A stretch of 64,000 bases of DNA from Paragemmobacter kunshanensis. Its GTDB lineage: Bacteria > Pseudomonadota > Alphaproteobacteria > Rhodobacterales > Rhodobacteraceae. Below, piece by piece: positions 26,575 to 35,205 of this stretch; positions within the stretch are counted from its first letter, which is position 1, and each line of letters begins with the position of its first letter. The notes beneath the pieces are model-generated. The model saw only the letters and a program-made list of their open reading frames with translations, was not told the origin of the DNA and did no database searches. The DNA lies in contig NZ_JAALFE010000003.1 of NCBI RefSeq assembly GCF_011059185.1, positions 62,001 through 126,000 on the forward strand. The letters are read 5' to 3'. Both the position numbers and the translations under genes were made by a program.

Positions 26575-28617
26575 TCACGCCTCGCGCAAGACCTCAAGGA
26601 AGGCCTGGCCGAACCGCTCCACCTTCTGCTCTCCCATGCCCTGGATCCGCTCCAGTTCGGCCAGCGAACCGGGCCGCCGCTCCGCGATCAGCCGCAGGGT
26701 CGAATGCGTCACCGACAGGTATTTTCCCGTCCCGTCCTCGCCCCGCGACAGCGCCAGTTGCACATCGGCCAGCCGGTCGAAGACCGGCCCCGCCGCGCGC
26801 CCGGCCAGCCGCATCCGCTGCGGGTGCAGCACCTCTGCCGCGCCGCAGATCACCGAAAGGAACTCGGCCCCATAGCTTTCCAGCTTCTTCGCCCCCACCC
26901 CGGTAATCCCGGCCATCGCGTCCATCGTCGCAGGCCGCTTCTCGGCCATCTCGATCAGGGTCCGGTCCGGGAATACCACATAGGCCGGCACACCCTGTGC
27001 CTCGGCCAGCGCCCGCCGCTTGGCCTTCAGCGCCGAAAGCAGCGGCGCGTCCTCATCCGATACCAGCGCCTTCACCGCAACACTGGGCCGGGCCGCATCA
27101 ATCGTATCCTTGCGCAGGGTGATCGACGCCTCGCCCCGCAGGATGGGCCGCGCCTCTTCGGTCATCCGCAGCGCGCCATGCCGCTCGGGATCGGGGCGCA
27201 CCAGATCGCGCCCCATCATCTGCCGGAACACCGCCCCCCAGGCAGCCTTGGTCAGGTCGCGCCCCACCGCGAATGTGGGCAGCGCGTCATGCCCCTTCTC
27301 GCGCACCTTGGGCGTGGCGGATCCGGTCAGGATGTCGATCAGATGCCCGGCGCCGAACCATTCCCCCGTCCGCAGTATCGCCGACAGCGCCTTGCGCACG
27401 GCTTCTGTCGCATCAAACAATTCTGCGGGCCGGTCGCACAGATCGCAATTCCCGCAAGGTTCGGCGCGCTCGCCGAAATAGCCCAGCAGCACCTGCCTTC
27501 GGCAGGCCGCAGCCTCGGCCAGCCCCAGAAGCGCGTTCAGCCGCGCATGATCCGCGGCCTTCCGATCCGGCGGGGCAAGGCCCTCGTCGATCTGTGTGCG
27601 CCGCAGGCGGATATCGTCGGGCCCATAGAGCGTCATGGTTTCCGCCGCCGCCCCGTCACGGCCCGCGCGGCCGATCTCCTGATAATACCCCTCGATCGAC
27701 TTCGGCAGATCGGCATGGGCTACCCAGCGGATATCCGGCTTGTCGATCCCCATGCCGAAGGCGATGGTCGCCACCACGATCAGCCCATCCTCGCGCTGAA
27801 AGCGGATCTCTACCTGCCGCCGCTCCTCGGCCTCCATACCGCCGTGATAGTGGCAGGCCGAATGTCCCGCCTCGCGCAGCGCCTGTGCCAGCGTTTCGGT
27901 CTTGGCCCGCGTCGCGCAATAGACAATCCCCGATTGCCCCTGCCGCGCGGCGGCAAAGCGCAGGATCTGCGTCCTCGGATTGTCCTTCACGGCAAAGGCC
28001 AGATGGATGTTGGGCCTGTCGAACCCCCGCAGAAAGGTGGCCGGCTTTGCCCCGTCGAACAGGCGATTGACGATCTCGCCCCGCGTCTCTTCATCCGCCG
28101 TCGCGGTAAAGGCGGCCAGCGGCACATCCAGCGCGCGCCGCAATTCGCCGATCTTCAGGTAATCGGGCCGGAAATCATGCCCCCACTGGCTGACACAATG
28201 CGCCTCGTCCACGGCGATCAGCCTGGTGCCGATCCGCCGCAGCATCGGCAATGTCGCGCCAGAGGCAAGCCGCTCGGGCGCCATGTAAAGCAGCTTCAGC
28301 CGTCCCGCGTCCAGCGCGGCAAAGACCTCTTCCGTCTCGGCTTCGGTATTGCCAGAGGTCAGCGCCCCCGCCTCCACCCCGGCGGCGCGCAGGCCGCGCA
28401 CCTGATCCCGCATCAGGGCGATCAGGGGCGAAATCACAACGGTCACACCCTCACGGCACAGCGCGGGCAACTGGAAGCACAGCGATTTTCCCCCGCCCGT
28501 CGGCATGATGGCCAGCGTGTTCCGCCCCGCCAGCACCGCATCCACGATCTCGGCCTGACCCGGGCGAAAGCCGGGAAAGCCAAAGACGGAACGAAGCAGC
28601 GTTTCGGGATCAGACAT
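26575..28617 (-). CDS. recQ: ATP-dependent DNA helicase RecQ
   Basis: RecQ is a 3'-5' helicase of recombinational repair. The 680-residue product has Walker A MPTGGGKS (38-45), DEAH (137-140) with VDEAHCVSQWGHDFR, and helicase motifs IVYCATR and QEIGRAGRDG. An RQC zinc site (CRRQVLLGYFGE...CGNCDLC) and a C-terminal HRDC domain follow. ATG 28617 gives the usual N-terminus. The longer frame starting at 28674 would read through an intergenic hairpin and is not favoured. It lies downstream of yggT and upstream of yaaA on the minus strand. Confidence 0.94.
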   Translation of the reverse strand: MSDPETLLRSVFGFPGFRPGQAEIVDAVLAGRNTLAIMPTGGGKSLCFQLPALCREGVTVVISPLIALMRDQVRGLRAAGVEAGALTSGNTEAETEEVFAALDAGRLKLLYMAPERLASGATLPMLRRIGTRLIAVDEAHCVSQWGHDFRPDYLKIGELRRALDVPLAAFTATADEETRGEIVNRLFDGAKPATFLRGFDRPNIHLAFAVKDNPRTQILRFAAARQGQSGIVYCATRAKTETLAQALREAGHSACHYHGGMEAEERRQVEIRFQREDGLIVVATIAFGMGIDKPDIRWVAHADLPKSIEGYYQEIGRAGRDGAAAETMTLYGPDDIRLRRTQIDEGLAPPDRKAADHARLNALLGLAEAAACRRQVLLGYFGERAEPCGNCDLCDRPAELFDATEAVRKALSAILRTGEWFGAGHLIDILTGSATPKVREKGHDALPTFAVGRDLTKAAWGAVFRQMMGRDLVRPDPERHGALRMTEEARPILRGEASITLRKDTIDAARPSVAVKALVSDEDAPLLSALKAKRRALAEAQGVPAYVVFPDRTLIEMAEKRPATMDAMAGITGVGAKKLESYGAEFLSVICGAAEVLHPQRMRLAGRAAGPVFDRLADVQLALSRGEDGTGKYLSVTHSTLRLIAERRPGSLAELERIQGMGEQKVERFGQAFLEVLREA

Positions 28618-28649
28618 CACAGGCGGATCAGGGGACCGGACAGGAAATC

Positions 28650-28672
28650 GACCGGGATCAGTCTGCCCGGTC
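28650..28672 (-). terminator. Hairpin between yggT and recQ
   Basis: GACCGGG (28650-28656) and CCCGGTC (28666-28672) form a perfect 7-bp stem with a nine-base loop in the 77-base gap downstream of yggT. No T-run follows on the minus strand, so it may only attenuate or stabilise the transcript. Confidence 0.35.
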
Positions 28673-28694
28673 AAAGGTTAAGGTTTCGCAAGGC

Positions 28695-28982
28695 TCAGTA
28701 GAAGGCGGCGGCGTTGTTGATCAGCACGATCCTGATCGCATAGACGCCCAGCAGCACCACCAGGGGCGCAAGGTCGATGCCGCCCAGATTGGGCAGGACG
28801 GACCGCACCCGCGAATAGATCGGTTCCAGCAGGCGGCTCAACCCGTCCCAGATCTGGGCCACAAGGGGCTGGCGCAGGTTCAGAACCTGAAAATTGATCA
28901 GCCAGCTCATGATGATATGGGCCAGGATGATCCATTGGGCGATATCCAGGATCAAAAGCAGGATTTGCAGGATCGAGGTCAT
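28695..28982 (-). CDS. YggT-family membrane protein
   Basis: The 95-residue protein has two hydrophobic halves of the YggT repeat: ILQILLLILDIAQWIILAHI followed by MSWL, and LGGIDLAPLVVLLGVYAIRI. LRQPLVAQIWDGLSRLLEPIY lies between them, which is the family's conserved loop. YggT proteins are small inner-membrane proteins linked to osmotic or division-site functions; the role is not settled. ATG 28982 is used; the much longer antisense-derived frame upstream is not credible. Confidence 0.88.
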   Translation of the reverse strand: MTSILQILLLILDIAQWIILAHIIMSWLINFQVLNLRQPLVAQIWDGLSRLLEPIYSRVRSVLPNLGGIDLAPLVVLLGVYAIRIVLINNAAAFY

Positions 28983-29120
28983 TCTTGGGCCTCCGCATAC
29001 TAGGGATTGTGTGCAGAGGTAGCGGTTGAACACCAAAAGGGCAACGCCCTTCCGCAGCGTCGCGCCTTGACCTCGGGTCCGGGAAGGGGCAACCCGGCCC
29101 GGCCCTGACAGGAGTCGCCG

Positions 29121-29651
29121 ATGTATCCCTTCCTTCGCATGGCCAAAGAGTTGTGGAAGTTCCGCAAGGCTCCTCCGCTTTCCCTGTTGGGCAGCCATGT
29201 CAGCACGCATCTCTGCTGGCCCTGGGATCTCGACCCTTGGGTCGAATTGAACAATGGCCGTACGCTGACGCTCTATGATCTGGGTCGCATCCCGCTTGGC
29301 GTCCGCACCGGGCTCAAGTCTGTGCTGCTGGCGCGGGGCTGGGGCCTGACGGTGGCTGGCAATACGGTCCGCTATCGCCGCCGCGTCCGCGCCTTTGAAC
29401 GGGTCACGATGCACAGCCGCTGCATCGGATGGGATCACCGGTTCCTCTACATCGAACAATCCATGTGGAAGGGCGATGAATGCACCAGCCACATGATCCT
29501 CCGCTCGGCCGTCACCTCGCGCGCGGGAATCGTGCCCCCGGCCCAGGTGCTGGCCGCGCTGGGCCAACCGGATGAGAGCCCGCCTCTCCCTGAATTCGTC
29601 CGGAACTGGATTGCCGCCGAAGACACCCGCCCCTGGCCGCCTCAGATCTGA
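29121..29651 (+). CDS. Thioesterase-like hotdog-fold protein
   Basis: The 176-residue protein resembles the THEM6/4HBT-type hotdog family. Its parts are an N-terminal WPWDLDPWVELNNGRTLTLYDLGR, a long helix, the strand GLTVAGNTVRYRRRVRAFE, and HSRCIGWDHRFLYIEQSMWKGDECTSHMILRSAV. The NNGR and DLGR segments stand where acyl-CoA thioesterases have their active-site loop. The substrate is unknown, probably an acyl thioester. It has its own upstream region (28983-29120), divergent from yggT, and is followed 72 bases later by a transporter gene. Confidence 0.7.
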   Translation: MYPFLRMAKELWKFRKAPPLSLLGSHVSTHLCWPWDLDPWVELNNGRTLTLYDLGRIPLGVRTGLKSVLLARGWGLTVAGNTVRYRRRVRAFERVTMHSRCIGWDHRFLYIEQSMWKGDECTSHMILRSAVTSRAGIVPPAQVLAALGQPDESPPLPEFVRNWIAAEDTRPWPPQI

Positions 29652-29723
29652 ATCGCGCCGCTTGCGCCGGGGCCGGTTTCGCGATTCACTCAGCGCCAAA
29701 GGCCGATGGGGCAGGGGGCAGGG

Positions 29724-31094
29724 ATGGCGACCGAAGTCAGCGCGAAAAAGCGCATCTGGGGCTGGTTCTTCTTCGACTGGGCCAGCCAGCCCTACAACAC
29801 CCTGTTGCTCACCTTCATCTTCGGCCCCTACTTCGCCGAGATCGCCCGGGGCTACTATATGTCCGAAGGGCTGGATGCCGATGCGGCAGGGGCTGCCGCG
29901 CAGGCCTATTGGGGCGCGGGTCTTGCCATATCCTCGGTCATCATCGCCTTTCTGGCCCCCCTCCTCGGCGCCATTGCCGACAGCACCGGTCGGCGGCTGA
30001 TCTGGGTCTGGTTCTTCTCGCTGTTCTACATCATCGGCTCCTACGGGCTGTGGTATATCGCGCCGGGGGGCGACAACCTGTTCTGGGCGGTTCTGCTGTT
30101 CGGCCTGGGTTTCATCGGGATGGAATTCGCCACCATCTTCACCAACGCGCTCATGCCCAGCCTGACCGACCATGACGAACTCGGCGCGGTCAGCGGCACG
30201 GGCTTTGCCTTCGGTTACCTGGGCGGCGTTCTGGCGCTGGCGCTGATGCTGGCGTTCTTTGCCGAAAACAGCGCCACCGGGAAAACCCTGATCGGCCTTG
30301 ATCCCATCTTCGGCCTTGATCCCGAGGCGCGCGAAGGCACGCGCGCCGTGGGGCCCTTCACGGCGCTCTGGTATGTGGTCTTCATGCTGCCCTTCTTCCT
30401 CTGGGTCACCGAACCGCGCACCGAAAGGCGGCCGCTGCATCTGGGGAACGCCTTTGCCAGCCTGCGCGATCTGATCGCCTCGCTGCGCTATCGCGGCAGC
30501 CTGTCGGCCTATCTCGCCTCCTCGCTCTTCTACCGCGATGCTCTGAACGCGCTTTACGGCTTCGGCGGGGTCTATGCCTCAGGCGTCCTGGGATGGGAAA
30601 TCACCCAGATCGGCGTCTTCGGCGTGGTGGGGGCGGTCACGGCCATGGTGGCAAGCTGGATCGGCGGAAAGGCCGACCGCCGCTTCGGCCCGAAGCCGGT
30701 GATCGCCTTCTGCATCCTTGTCCTGATCGTCGTCTGCATCATCATCGTCGGCATGACCCGCGAAAGCCTGTGGGGCCTGCCCTTCGATCCGGCGGGGTCC
30801 ACCTCCGATACCATCTTCTTCATCTGCGGGGCCTTCATCGGCGCCGCCGGCGGCGCGCTTCAGGCCGCCAGCCGCACGCTGATGGTGCGCCACACCACCC
30901 CCGACCGCGCGACCGAGGCCTTCGGCCTTTATGCCCTGTCCGGCAAGGTGGCCAGCTTCATCTCGCCCGCCCTGATCGCCCTGGTCACCGCGGCAAGCGG
31001 ATCGCAGCGCATCGGCATTTCGCCGCTGATCGGGATGTTCCTCATCGGTCTTGTTCTGCTATTCTTCGTCCGCGCAAGGGGCGAACAAGCATGA
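29724..31094 (+). CDS. UMF1-type MFS transporter (Atg22-like)
   Basis: The 456-residue protein has about twelve hydrophobic segments and the UMF1/Atg22 hallmark near the N-terminus: WGWFFFDWASQPYNTLLLTF. The typical PLLGAIADSTGRRL loop follows, and IGAAGGALQAASRTLMVR near segment 10. Yeast Atg22 exports amino acids from the vacuole; bacterial members are uncharacterised. ATG 29724 follows GCAGGGGGC and is preferred to the in-frame ATG at 29706. The stop overlaps the mepA start (ATGA, 31091-31094), so the two are coupled. Confidence 0.85.
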   Translation: MATEVSAKKRIWGWFFFDWASQPYNTLLLTFIFGPYFAEIARGYYMSEGLDADAAGAAAQAYWGAGLAISSVIIAFLAPLLGAIADSTGRRLIWVWFFSLFYIIGSYGLWYIAPGGDNLFWAVLLFGLGFIGMEFATIFTNALMPSLTDHDELGAVSGTGFAFGYLGGVLALALMLAFFAENSATGKTLIGLDPIFGLDPEAREGTRAVGPFTALWYVVFMLPFFLWVTEPRTERRPLHLGNAFASLRDLIASLRYRGSLSAYLASSLFYRDALNALYGFGGVYASGVLGWEITQIGVFGVVGAVTAMVASWIGGKADRRFGPKPVIAFCILVLIVVCIIIVGMTRESLWGLPFDPAGSTSDTIFFICGAFIGAAGGALQAASRTLMVRHTTPDRATEAFGLYALSGKVASFISPALIALVTAASGSQRIGISPLIGMFLIGLVLLFFVRARGEQA

Positions 31095-31981
31095 TGTTGA
31101 AATTCCTGTCCGGTCTGGCCCTCTCGCTGCTGCTCTGCCTGCCTGCGGCTGCGGAAACCAAGGCGAACCGGCTTTTCGGTGCCGCCGAAACCCCGACGGA
31201 TGCCCGCCCCATGCCCTATGGCAGCTATGCCAAGGGCTGCGCCGATGGCCTTGTCGCCCTGCCCGAATCCGGCCCCACATGGCAGGCCATGCGCCTGTCG
31301 CGCAACCGCAACTGGGGCCATCCCGAAACCATCGCCTTCCTGGTCGACCTCAGCCAGACCGCCCGCCAGATCGGCTGGGCCGGTCTTTACATCGGCGATA
31401 TCAGCCAGCCGCGCGGCGGCCCGATGACCAGCGGACATGCCAGCCACCAGATCGGGCTGGATGCCGATATCTGGATGCTGCCGCCCCGCCGTCTCGATCT
31501 TTCGCGGCAGGAGAGGGAAGAGATCTCCTCGATCCCCGTCCGCTCTGCCGATCAGCGCAGCGTCACCGCGAACTGGACCCCGGCGCATCACGCCCTGCTG
31601 AAGGCCGCCGCCTCCGATCCGCGGATCGACCGCATCTTCGTTGCCGCCGCCGTCAAGATCGAGATGTGCAGAACCGCCACCCGCGCCGATCGCAAATGGT
31701 TGCAGAAGATCCGCCCCATCCAGGGCCATGACACCCATTTCCATGTCCGCCTGAAATGCCCACGCGGCGCGCGTCACTGCGAAACCCAGAAACCCACGGT
31801 CGCCGACCTGTCCAATGGCGGCGATGGCTGCGATGAAACCCTGATGTGGTGGGTCTCTGACGAATATCTCAACCCGAAGCCCGATCCGAACGCCCAGCCC
31901 GCCCCCCGCCAGCGCGGCGCGCGCGACTACACCCTTGCAGATCTGCCCAAGCAATGCCGAAACGTCCTCTCCTCGCGCTGA
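31091..31981 (+). CDS. mepA: Penicillin-insensitive murein endopeptidase MepA
   Basis: MepA is a periplasmic zinc peptidase that cuts D-Ala-mDAP cross-links in peptidoglycan. The 296-residue product has a signal peptide (LSGLALSLLLCLPAAAETKA). Its LAS-family metal ligands are in SGHASHQIGLDADIWM and in GHDTHFHVRLKCP; the family Cys residues (KGCADG, RHCETQ, GDGCDE, QCRN) are kept. It is coupled to the upstream transporter by ATGA, with a second in-frame ATG directly after the first. Its last 28 bases overlap the next gene. Confidence 0.92.
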   Translation: MMLKFLSGLALSLLLCLPAAAETKANRLFGAAETPTDARPMPYGSYAKGCADGLVALPESGPTWQAMRLSRNRNWGHPETIAFLVDLSQTARQIGWAGLYIGDISQPRGGPMTSGHASHQIGLDADIWMLPPRRLDLSRQEREEISSIPVRSADQRSVTANWTPAHHALLKAAASDPRIDRIFVAAAVKIEMCRTATRADRKWLQKIRPIQGHDTHFHVRLKCPRGARHCETQKPTVADLSNGGDGCDETLMWWVSDEYLNPKPDPNAQPAPRQRGARDYTLADLPKQCRNVLSSR

Positions 31982-32850
31982 TGGCGGGGGCATTTCTGGT
32001 TCTTGGCCTTGAAGGCAGCGCCAGCCAGCCTTATTCCGAAGGCTTCGTCGGGGCCTTTGCGCTGCAATCTGACCACGAACTCTTCGGCGGCCTTTCCTCG
32101 ATCGAGATGTCGGAGGACGGTCTCTCCTTCCTGGCCATCACCGACCGCGGCGCCTGGCTGCGCGGCACCCTCACCCGCGGCCCGCAGGATCAGATCACCG
32201 ATGCCACGCTGACCGAACCCCGCCTGCTGCGCGGCCGCTTCGAGGCCCCGCTCGAAGCGGGCCGCAACGATTCCGAAGGTCTGGCCGTGGCACCCGATGG
32301 TTCGGTCTATATCTCGTTCGAGAATGTCGCCCGCGTGCTGCGCTATCCCACCATCGACGGCCCGGCGCAGAACCTGATCACGCCACGCGAGTTCGCCAGC
32401 CTGCAAAGGAATTCCGCGCTCGAGGCGCTGGCCGTCTCGGCCGATGGCACGCTCTATACCATACCGGAACGATCCGGCCAGTTGACCCGCCCCTTCCCGG
32501 TCTGGCGCTATCGGGATGGCAAGTGGGATCAACCCTTCGGGCTGCGTCGGGATGGCGGCTATCTGGTTGTTGGTGCCGATTTCGGCCCCGACGGGCGGCT
32601 TTATGTCCTCGAACGCGAATTCCACGGCATCGCCGGCTTCTCCAGTCGCCTGCGCAGCTTTGCCGTCGGCGAAGACAGCCTGACCGACGAACGCACGGAA
32701 CTGGAATCCGGAACCGGGCAGCATGACAATCTGGAAGGCGTCTCGATCTGGCGCGATGCGGGCGGCAGTCTGCGGGCGACGATGATCTCGGACGACAACT
32801 TCAATTTCTTCCAGACCACGGAAATCGTCGAGTACCGCCTGTCCCCCTGA
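31954..32850 (+). CDS. Exported esterase-like / phytase-like beta-propeller protein
   Basis: The 298-residue protein has a signal peptide (LLALMAGAFLVLGLEGSAS). Repeats of the phytase-like/SdiA-regulated propeller type follow: LSSIEMSEDGLSFLAITDRGAW, NDSEGLAVAPDGSVYISFEN, LEALAVSADGTLYTIPE and VGADFGPDGRLYVLERE. It belongs to the family annotated as 'esterase-like activity of phytase'. Actual phosphatase activity is unproven. It starts inside the mepA 3' end (28-base overlap), completing a three-gene unit with the UMF1 transporter and mepA. Confidence 0.75.
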   Translation: MPKRPLLALMAGAFLVLGLEGSASQPYSEGFVGAFALQSDHELFGGLSSIEMSEDGLSFLAITDRGAWLRGTLTRGPQDQITDATLTEPRLLRGRFEAPLEAGRNDSEGLAVAPDGSVYISFENVARVLRYPTIDGPAQNLITPREFASLQRNSALEALAVSADGTLYTIPERSGQLTRPFPVWRYRDGKWDQPFGLRRDGGYLVVGADFGPDGRLYVLEREFHGIAGFSSRLRSFAVGEDSLTDERTELESGTGQHDNLEGVSIWRDAGGSLRATMISDDNFNFFQTTEIVEYRLSP

Positions 32851-32879
32851 TCCGGGCCGCCCGCTGACCCAGCGAAAGA

Positions 32880-32908
32880 TTGACATCCCACCGCCCTGCG
32901 CGTAGGTC
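32880..32908 (+). promoter_or_regulatory. Possible promoter and hairpin leader of the VUT transporter gene
   Basis: A perfect -35 hexamer TTGACA (32880-32885) is followed after 17 bases by a poor -10 (TAGGTC). Downstream, CCCCG-AAGAA-CGGGG forms a 5-bp hairpin in the leader. The leader does not show a preQ1 riboswitch pattern that I can recognise. Confidence 0.3.
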
Positions 32909-32973
32909 CGCCGCGTTCCCCGAAGAACGGGGGGCCAAGTCTCCGCGACCTTGTCAAAACGGAAAGTTCAGAC

Positions 32974-33597
32974 ATGACCCGCATCTCGCTATATGGCGTC
33001 TTCGCTATGGCCATCGTCGTTGTGGCCTCCAACATCCTTGTCCAGCACCCGATCGGCACATGGCTGACATGGGGTGCCTTCACCTATCCGCTCGCCTTTC
33101 TGGTTTCCGATGTGGTGAACCGTCTCGAAGGCCCCGCTGCCGCGCGCCGCGTGGTCTATGCGGGCTTTGCGACCGGCCTGATCTGCTCGGTCATCGGCAC
33201 GCAGATCATGGGCGAATTCGGCCCGTTGGTCACCCTGCGCGTCGCCATCGGCTCGGGCATCGCCTTCCTTGTCGCCCAGTTGACGGATGTGCAGATCTTC
33301 GATCGCCTGCGCCAGCAGGCCTGGTGGAAGGCGCCCTTCCTCTCCACGCTGATCGGCTCCACCATCGACACGCTGATCTTCTTCACCATCGCCTTCTCGG
33401 CCGGTCTTGCCTTCCTTGAACCCGGAAACGATGTCTCTTGGGCGGCAGAACCCATGGCACTTCTCGGGTTCGGTCCCATGGTGCCATTCTGGGTTTCCCT
33501 TGGTTTCGCCGACCTTCTTGTGAAGATCGCCGTCGATGTGATCGCTTTGTTGCCTTTCCGTCTTGCGATCCATCGCTTTGCAGCAAAGGTTGCGTGA
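32974..33597 (+). CDS. VUT-family transporter (queuosine precursor transporter-like, YhhQ)
   Basis: The 207 residues form five or six membrane segments. The family marks TYPLAFLVSDVVNRLEGPAAARRVVYAGF and VAQLTDVQIFDRLRQQAWWKAPFLSTLIGSTIDTLIFF are present. YhhQ of E. coli takes up queuosine precursors (preQ0/preQ1) for tRNA modification, and that role is the likely one here. It has its own 123-base upstream region. Downstream is the leader-like region before arfB; trhO, another tRNA-modification gene, lies 3.6 kb further on. Confidence 0.82.
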   Translation: MTRISLYGVFAMAIVVVASNILVQHPIGTWLTWGAFTYPLAFLVSDVVNRLEGPAAARRVVYAGFATGLICSVIGTQIMGEFGPLVTLRVAIGSGIAFLVAQLTDVQIFDRLRQQAWWKAPFLSTLIGSTIDTLIFFTIAFSAGLAFLEPGNDVSWAAEPMALLGFGPMVPFWVSLGFADLLVKIAVDVIALLPFRLAIHRFAAKVA

Positions 33598-33667
33598 AAA
33601 CTGTTGACGAACACAAAATCTGTGTCACCCTCCCCTTATCTGCAACCCATTGAAAGGAGGTGATCCA

Positions 33668-33724
33668 GTGTCTAGAGCTACATTGGAGATAGGTGTCGGG
33701 ACAGTCAGGAGGCGTGTTTTCTGA
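33668..33724 (+). CDS. Very short ORF (18 codons) with a perfect Shine-Dalgarno
   Basis: GAAAGGAGGTGATCC (33653-33667 region) is complementary over 15 bases to the expected 3' end of 16S rRNA. Seven bases after GGAGG comes GTG, opening an 18-codon ORF (MSRATLEIGVGTVRRRVF) that ends at TGA 33722-33724. The stop lies in the 5' arm of a 7-bp hairpin. A terminator follows before arfB. It could be a leader peptide, a small protein, or the ribosome-binding part of a small RNA. I do not recognise the peptide. Confidence 0.45.
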   Translation: MSRATLEIGVGTVRRRVF

Positions 33725-33738
33725 GGGCAGCCCCTCAG
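33721..33738 (+). other. Hairpin overlapping the stop of the 18-codon ORF
   Basis: CTGAGGG-CAGC-CCCTCAG is a perfect 7-bp stem. A ribosome on the short ORF would cover its 5' arm, so its folding could depend on translation. Confidence 0.4.
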
Positions 33739-33795
33739 CCAGACAGACCACCTGATTGGGCTTGAAACCTAACTGGCCCATCTCCTTGGATCTCG

Positions 33796-33824
33796 GAAAG
33801 GGTCGCCTGATGGGCGACCCTTTC
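33796..33824 (+). terminator. Strong terminator hairpin 30 bases before arfB
   Basis: GAAAGGGTCGCC (33796-33807) pairs perfectly with GGCGACCCTTTC (33813-33824) around TGATG, then TCTTGT. The 12-bp stem would end the short upstream transcript or act as an attenuator in front of arfB. Confidence 0.65.
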
Positions 33825-33854
33825 TCTTGTCAAAGACCCTTCCCCCGCCAGGCC

Positions 33855-34280
33855 ATGCTGCGCATCAACGATCATCTGACCATCGCCGATTGGGAACTGT
33901 CCGAACAGTTCATCCGCGCCTCGGGGCCGGGCGGGCAGAATGTGAACAAGGTCTCTACCGCCGTCGAATTGCGGTTCGAGGCCGAGCGTTCGCCCCATCT
34001 ACCCGCCCCCGTCAAGGCGCGGCTCAAGCGGCTTGCCGGCCGCCGCTGGACGCTGGAAGGCGCCATCGTCCTGCAGGTGGACGAAACCCGCAGCCAGGCC
34101 CGCAACCGCGAGATTGCCCGCGAACGAATGGCCGACCTCATCCGTCAGGCCCTCGTGGTGCCCAAGCGGCGCATCGCCACGAAACCCACACTGGGCAGCC
34201 AGCGCCGCCGCCTTGCCGCCAAGGCCGTCAGGGGCACGGTCAAATCCCTTCGCGGCAGGGTCGAGGATGCGGATGACTGA
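33855..34280 (+). CDS. arfB: Alternative ribosome-rescue peptidyl-tRNA hydrolase ArfB
   Basis: ArfB (YaeJ) releases peptides from ribosomes stalled at the end of non-stop mRNA. The 141 residues have the GGQ catalytic motif (SGPGGQNVNKVST, G26-Q28). The family continuation (VELRFEAERS) and the long basic C-terminal tail that inserts into the empty mRNA channel (PKRRIATKPTLGSQRRRLAAKAVRG) are also present. ATG 33855 fits the family start; the open frame further up crosses the terminator. It overlaps the next gene by 8 bases. Confidence 0.92.
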   Translation: MLRINDHLTIADWELSEQFIRASGPGGQNVNKVSTAVELRFEAERSPHLPAPVKARLKRLAGRRWTLEGAIVLQVDETRSQARNREIARERMADLIRQALVVPKRRIATKPTLGSQRRRLAAKAVRGTVKSLRGRVEDADD

Positions 34281-35205
34281 TCCCCGCGCCGCCGAGGCAG
34301 CCTCCCTTTGGCAGGGTTCGGTCCGCCGCCTGATCGTCGCGCGCGAAAATGCCGTCCATGAAATGATCCTGCCCGATGGCAGCCGTGCCGCGCTGCGCCT
34401 GCATCGGGCGGGCTATCAGGATGCGGCTGCAATCCGCTCCGAACTTTGGTGGTGCGGCGAACTGGCGGCCATGGGCCTGCCCGTTCCCCCACCCCTGCCG
34501 CTGCCCGATGGCGCCCTGCTTGCCACCCTGCCGGACGGGCGCCACGCCTCGGCGCTGCGCTGGCTGGATGGCATCCCCATCGGTGCGGCCGGTCAACCCT
34601 TTCCTCATCCCGTCGCGCGACAGATCGAACTGCACCACAGCCTTGGCGGCCTCTTGCGGAAACTCCATGACGCCAGCGATGCCCTGCCGACGCGTCCGGG
34701 CGGCTTCACCCGGCCCCGATGGGATATCGACGGGCTGGTCGGCGAGGCCCCGCTCTGGGGCCGTTTCTGGGAACATCCCGCCGCGTCGTATGCACAATTG
34801 TCTGCACTGGCCGCTGCACGGGCTGCTGTCCGCGGGTTCCTGACCCGCCATGCCGAAAGCGGCGGTGACTTTGGACTGATCCATGCCGATGTCCTGCGCG
34901 AGAATATCCTTCTTTCGGATCAAGGTCTCGCGCTCATCGACTTTGATGACAGTGGTTTCGGCTTCCGCCTTTACGACCTTGGAACCGTGCTGTCGCAGAA
35001 CCAGTACGAACCCGCCCGCGATGATCTGCGTGACGCACTGATGGCGGGATACGGGGTGCAAGATATTGAAACGATAGAGATATTCACCCTCTCGCGCGTT
35101 CTGGCCTCGGTCGGCTGGACGATCCCGCGCCTGGCGCCCGACGATCCGATCCACGCCCGCCATCTTGCCCGCGCTGATCTGGTGATCCGTCGCGTGCTTG
35201 GCTAG
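34273..35205 (+). CDS. APH-fold phosphotransferase (SrkA/homoserine-kinase-like)
   Basis: The 310-residue protein has the aminoglycoside-phosphotransferase kinase core. It has HADVLRENILL (catalytic loop, H204 onward) and ALIDFDDSGFGFRLYDLGTVL with the metal-binding Asp. The N-terminal lobe is LHRAGYQDAAAIRSELWW. It resembles stress-response kinase SrkA and choline/homoserine-kinase-like enzymes; the substrate is unknown and resistance is not implied. Starts at 34267 and 34273 are both possible; either overlaps arfB, so the two are coupled. It ends four bases into the 3' end of the convergent pncB. Confidence 0.75.
   Translation: MTDPRAAEAASLWQGSVRRLIVARENAVHEMILPDGSRAALRLHRAGYQDAAAIRSELWWCGELAAMGLPVPPPLPLPDGALLATLPDGRHASALRWLDGIPIGAAGQPFPHPVARQIELHHSLGGLLRKLHDASDALPTRPGGFTRPRWDIDGLVGEAPLWGRFWEHPAASYAQLSALAAARAAVRGFLTRHAESGGDFGLIHADVLRENILLSDQGLALIDFDDSGFGFRLYDLGTVLSQNQYEPARDDLRDALMAGYGVQDIETIEIFTLSRVLASVGWTIPRLAPDDPIHARHLARADLVIRRVLG

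Noticed and set aside
32851-32973. preQ1 riboswitch before the VUT transporter gene
   Set aside because: There is a hairpin, but I do not see the A-rich pseudoknot tail or class II/III features of preQ1 riboswitches.
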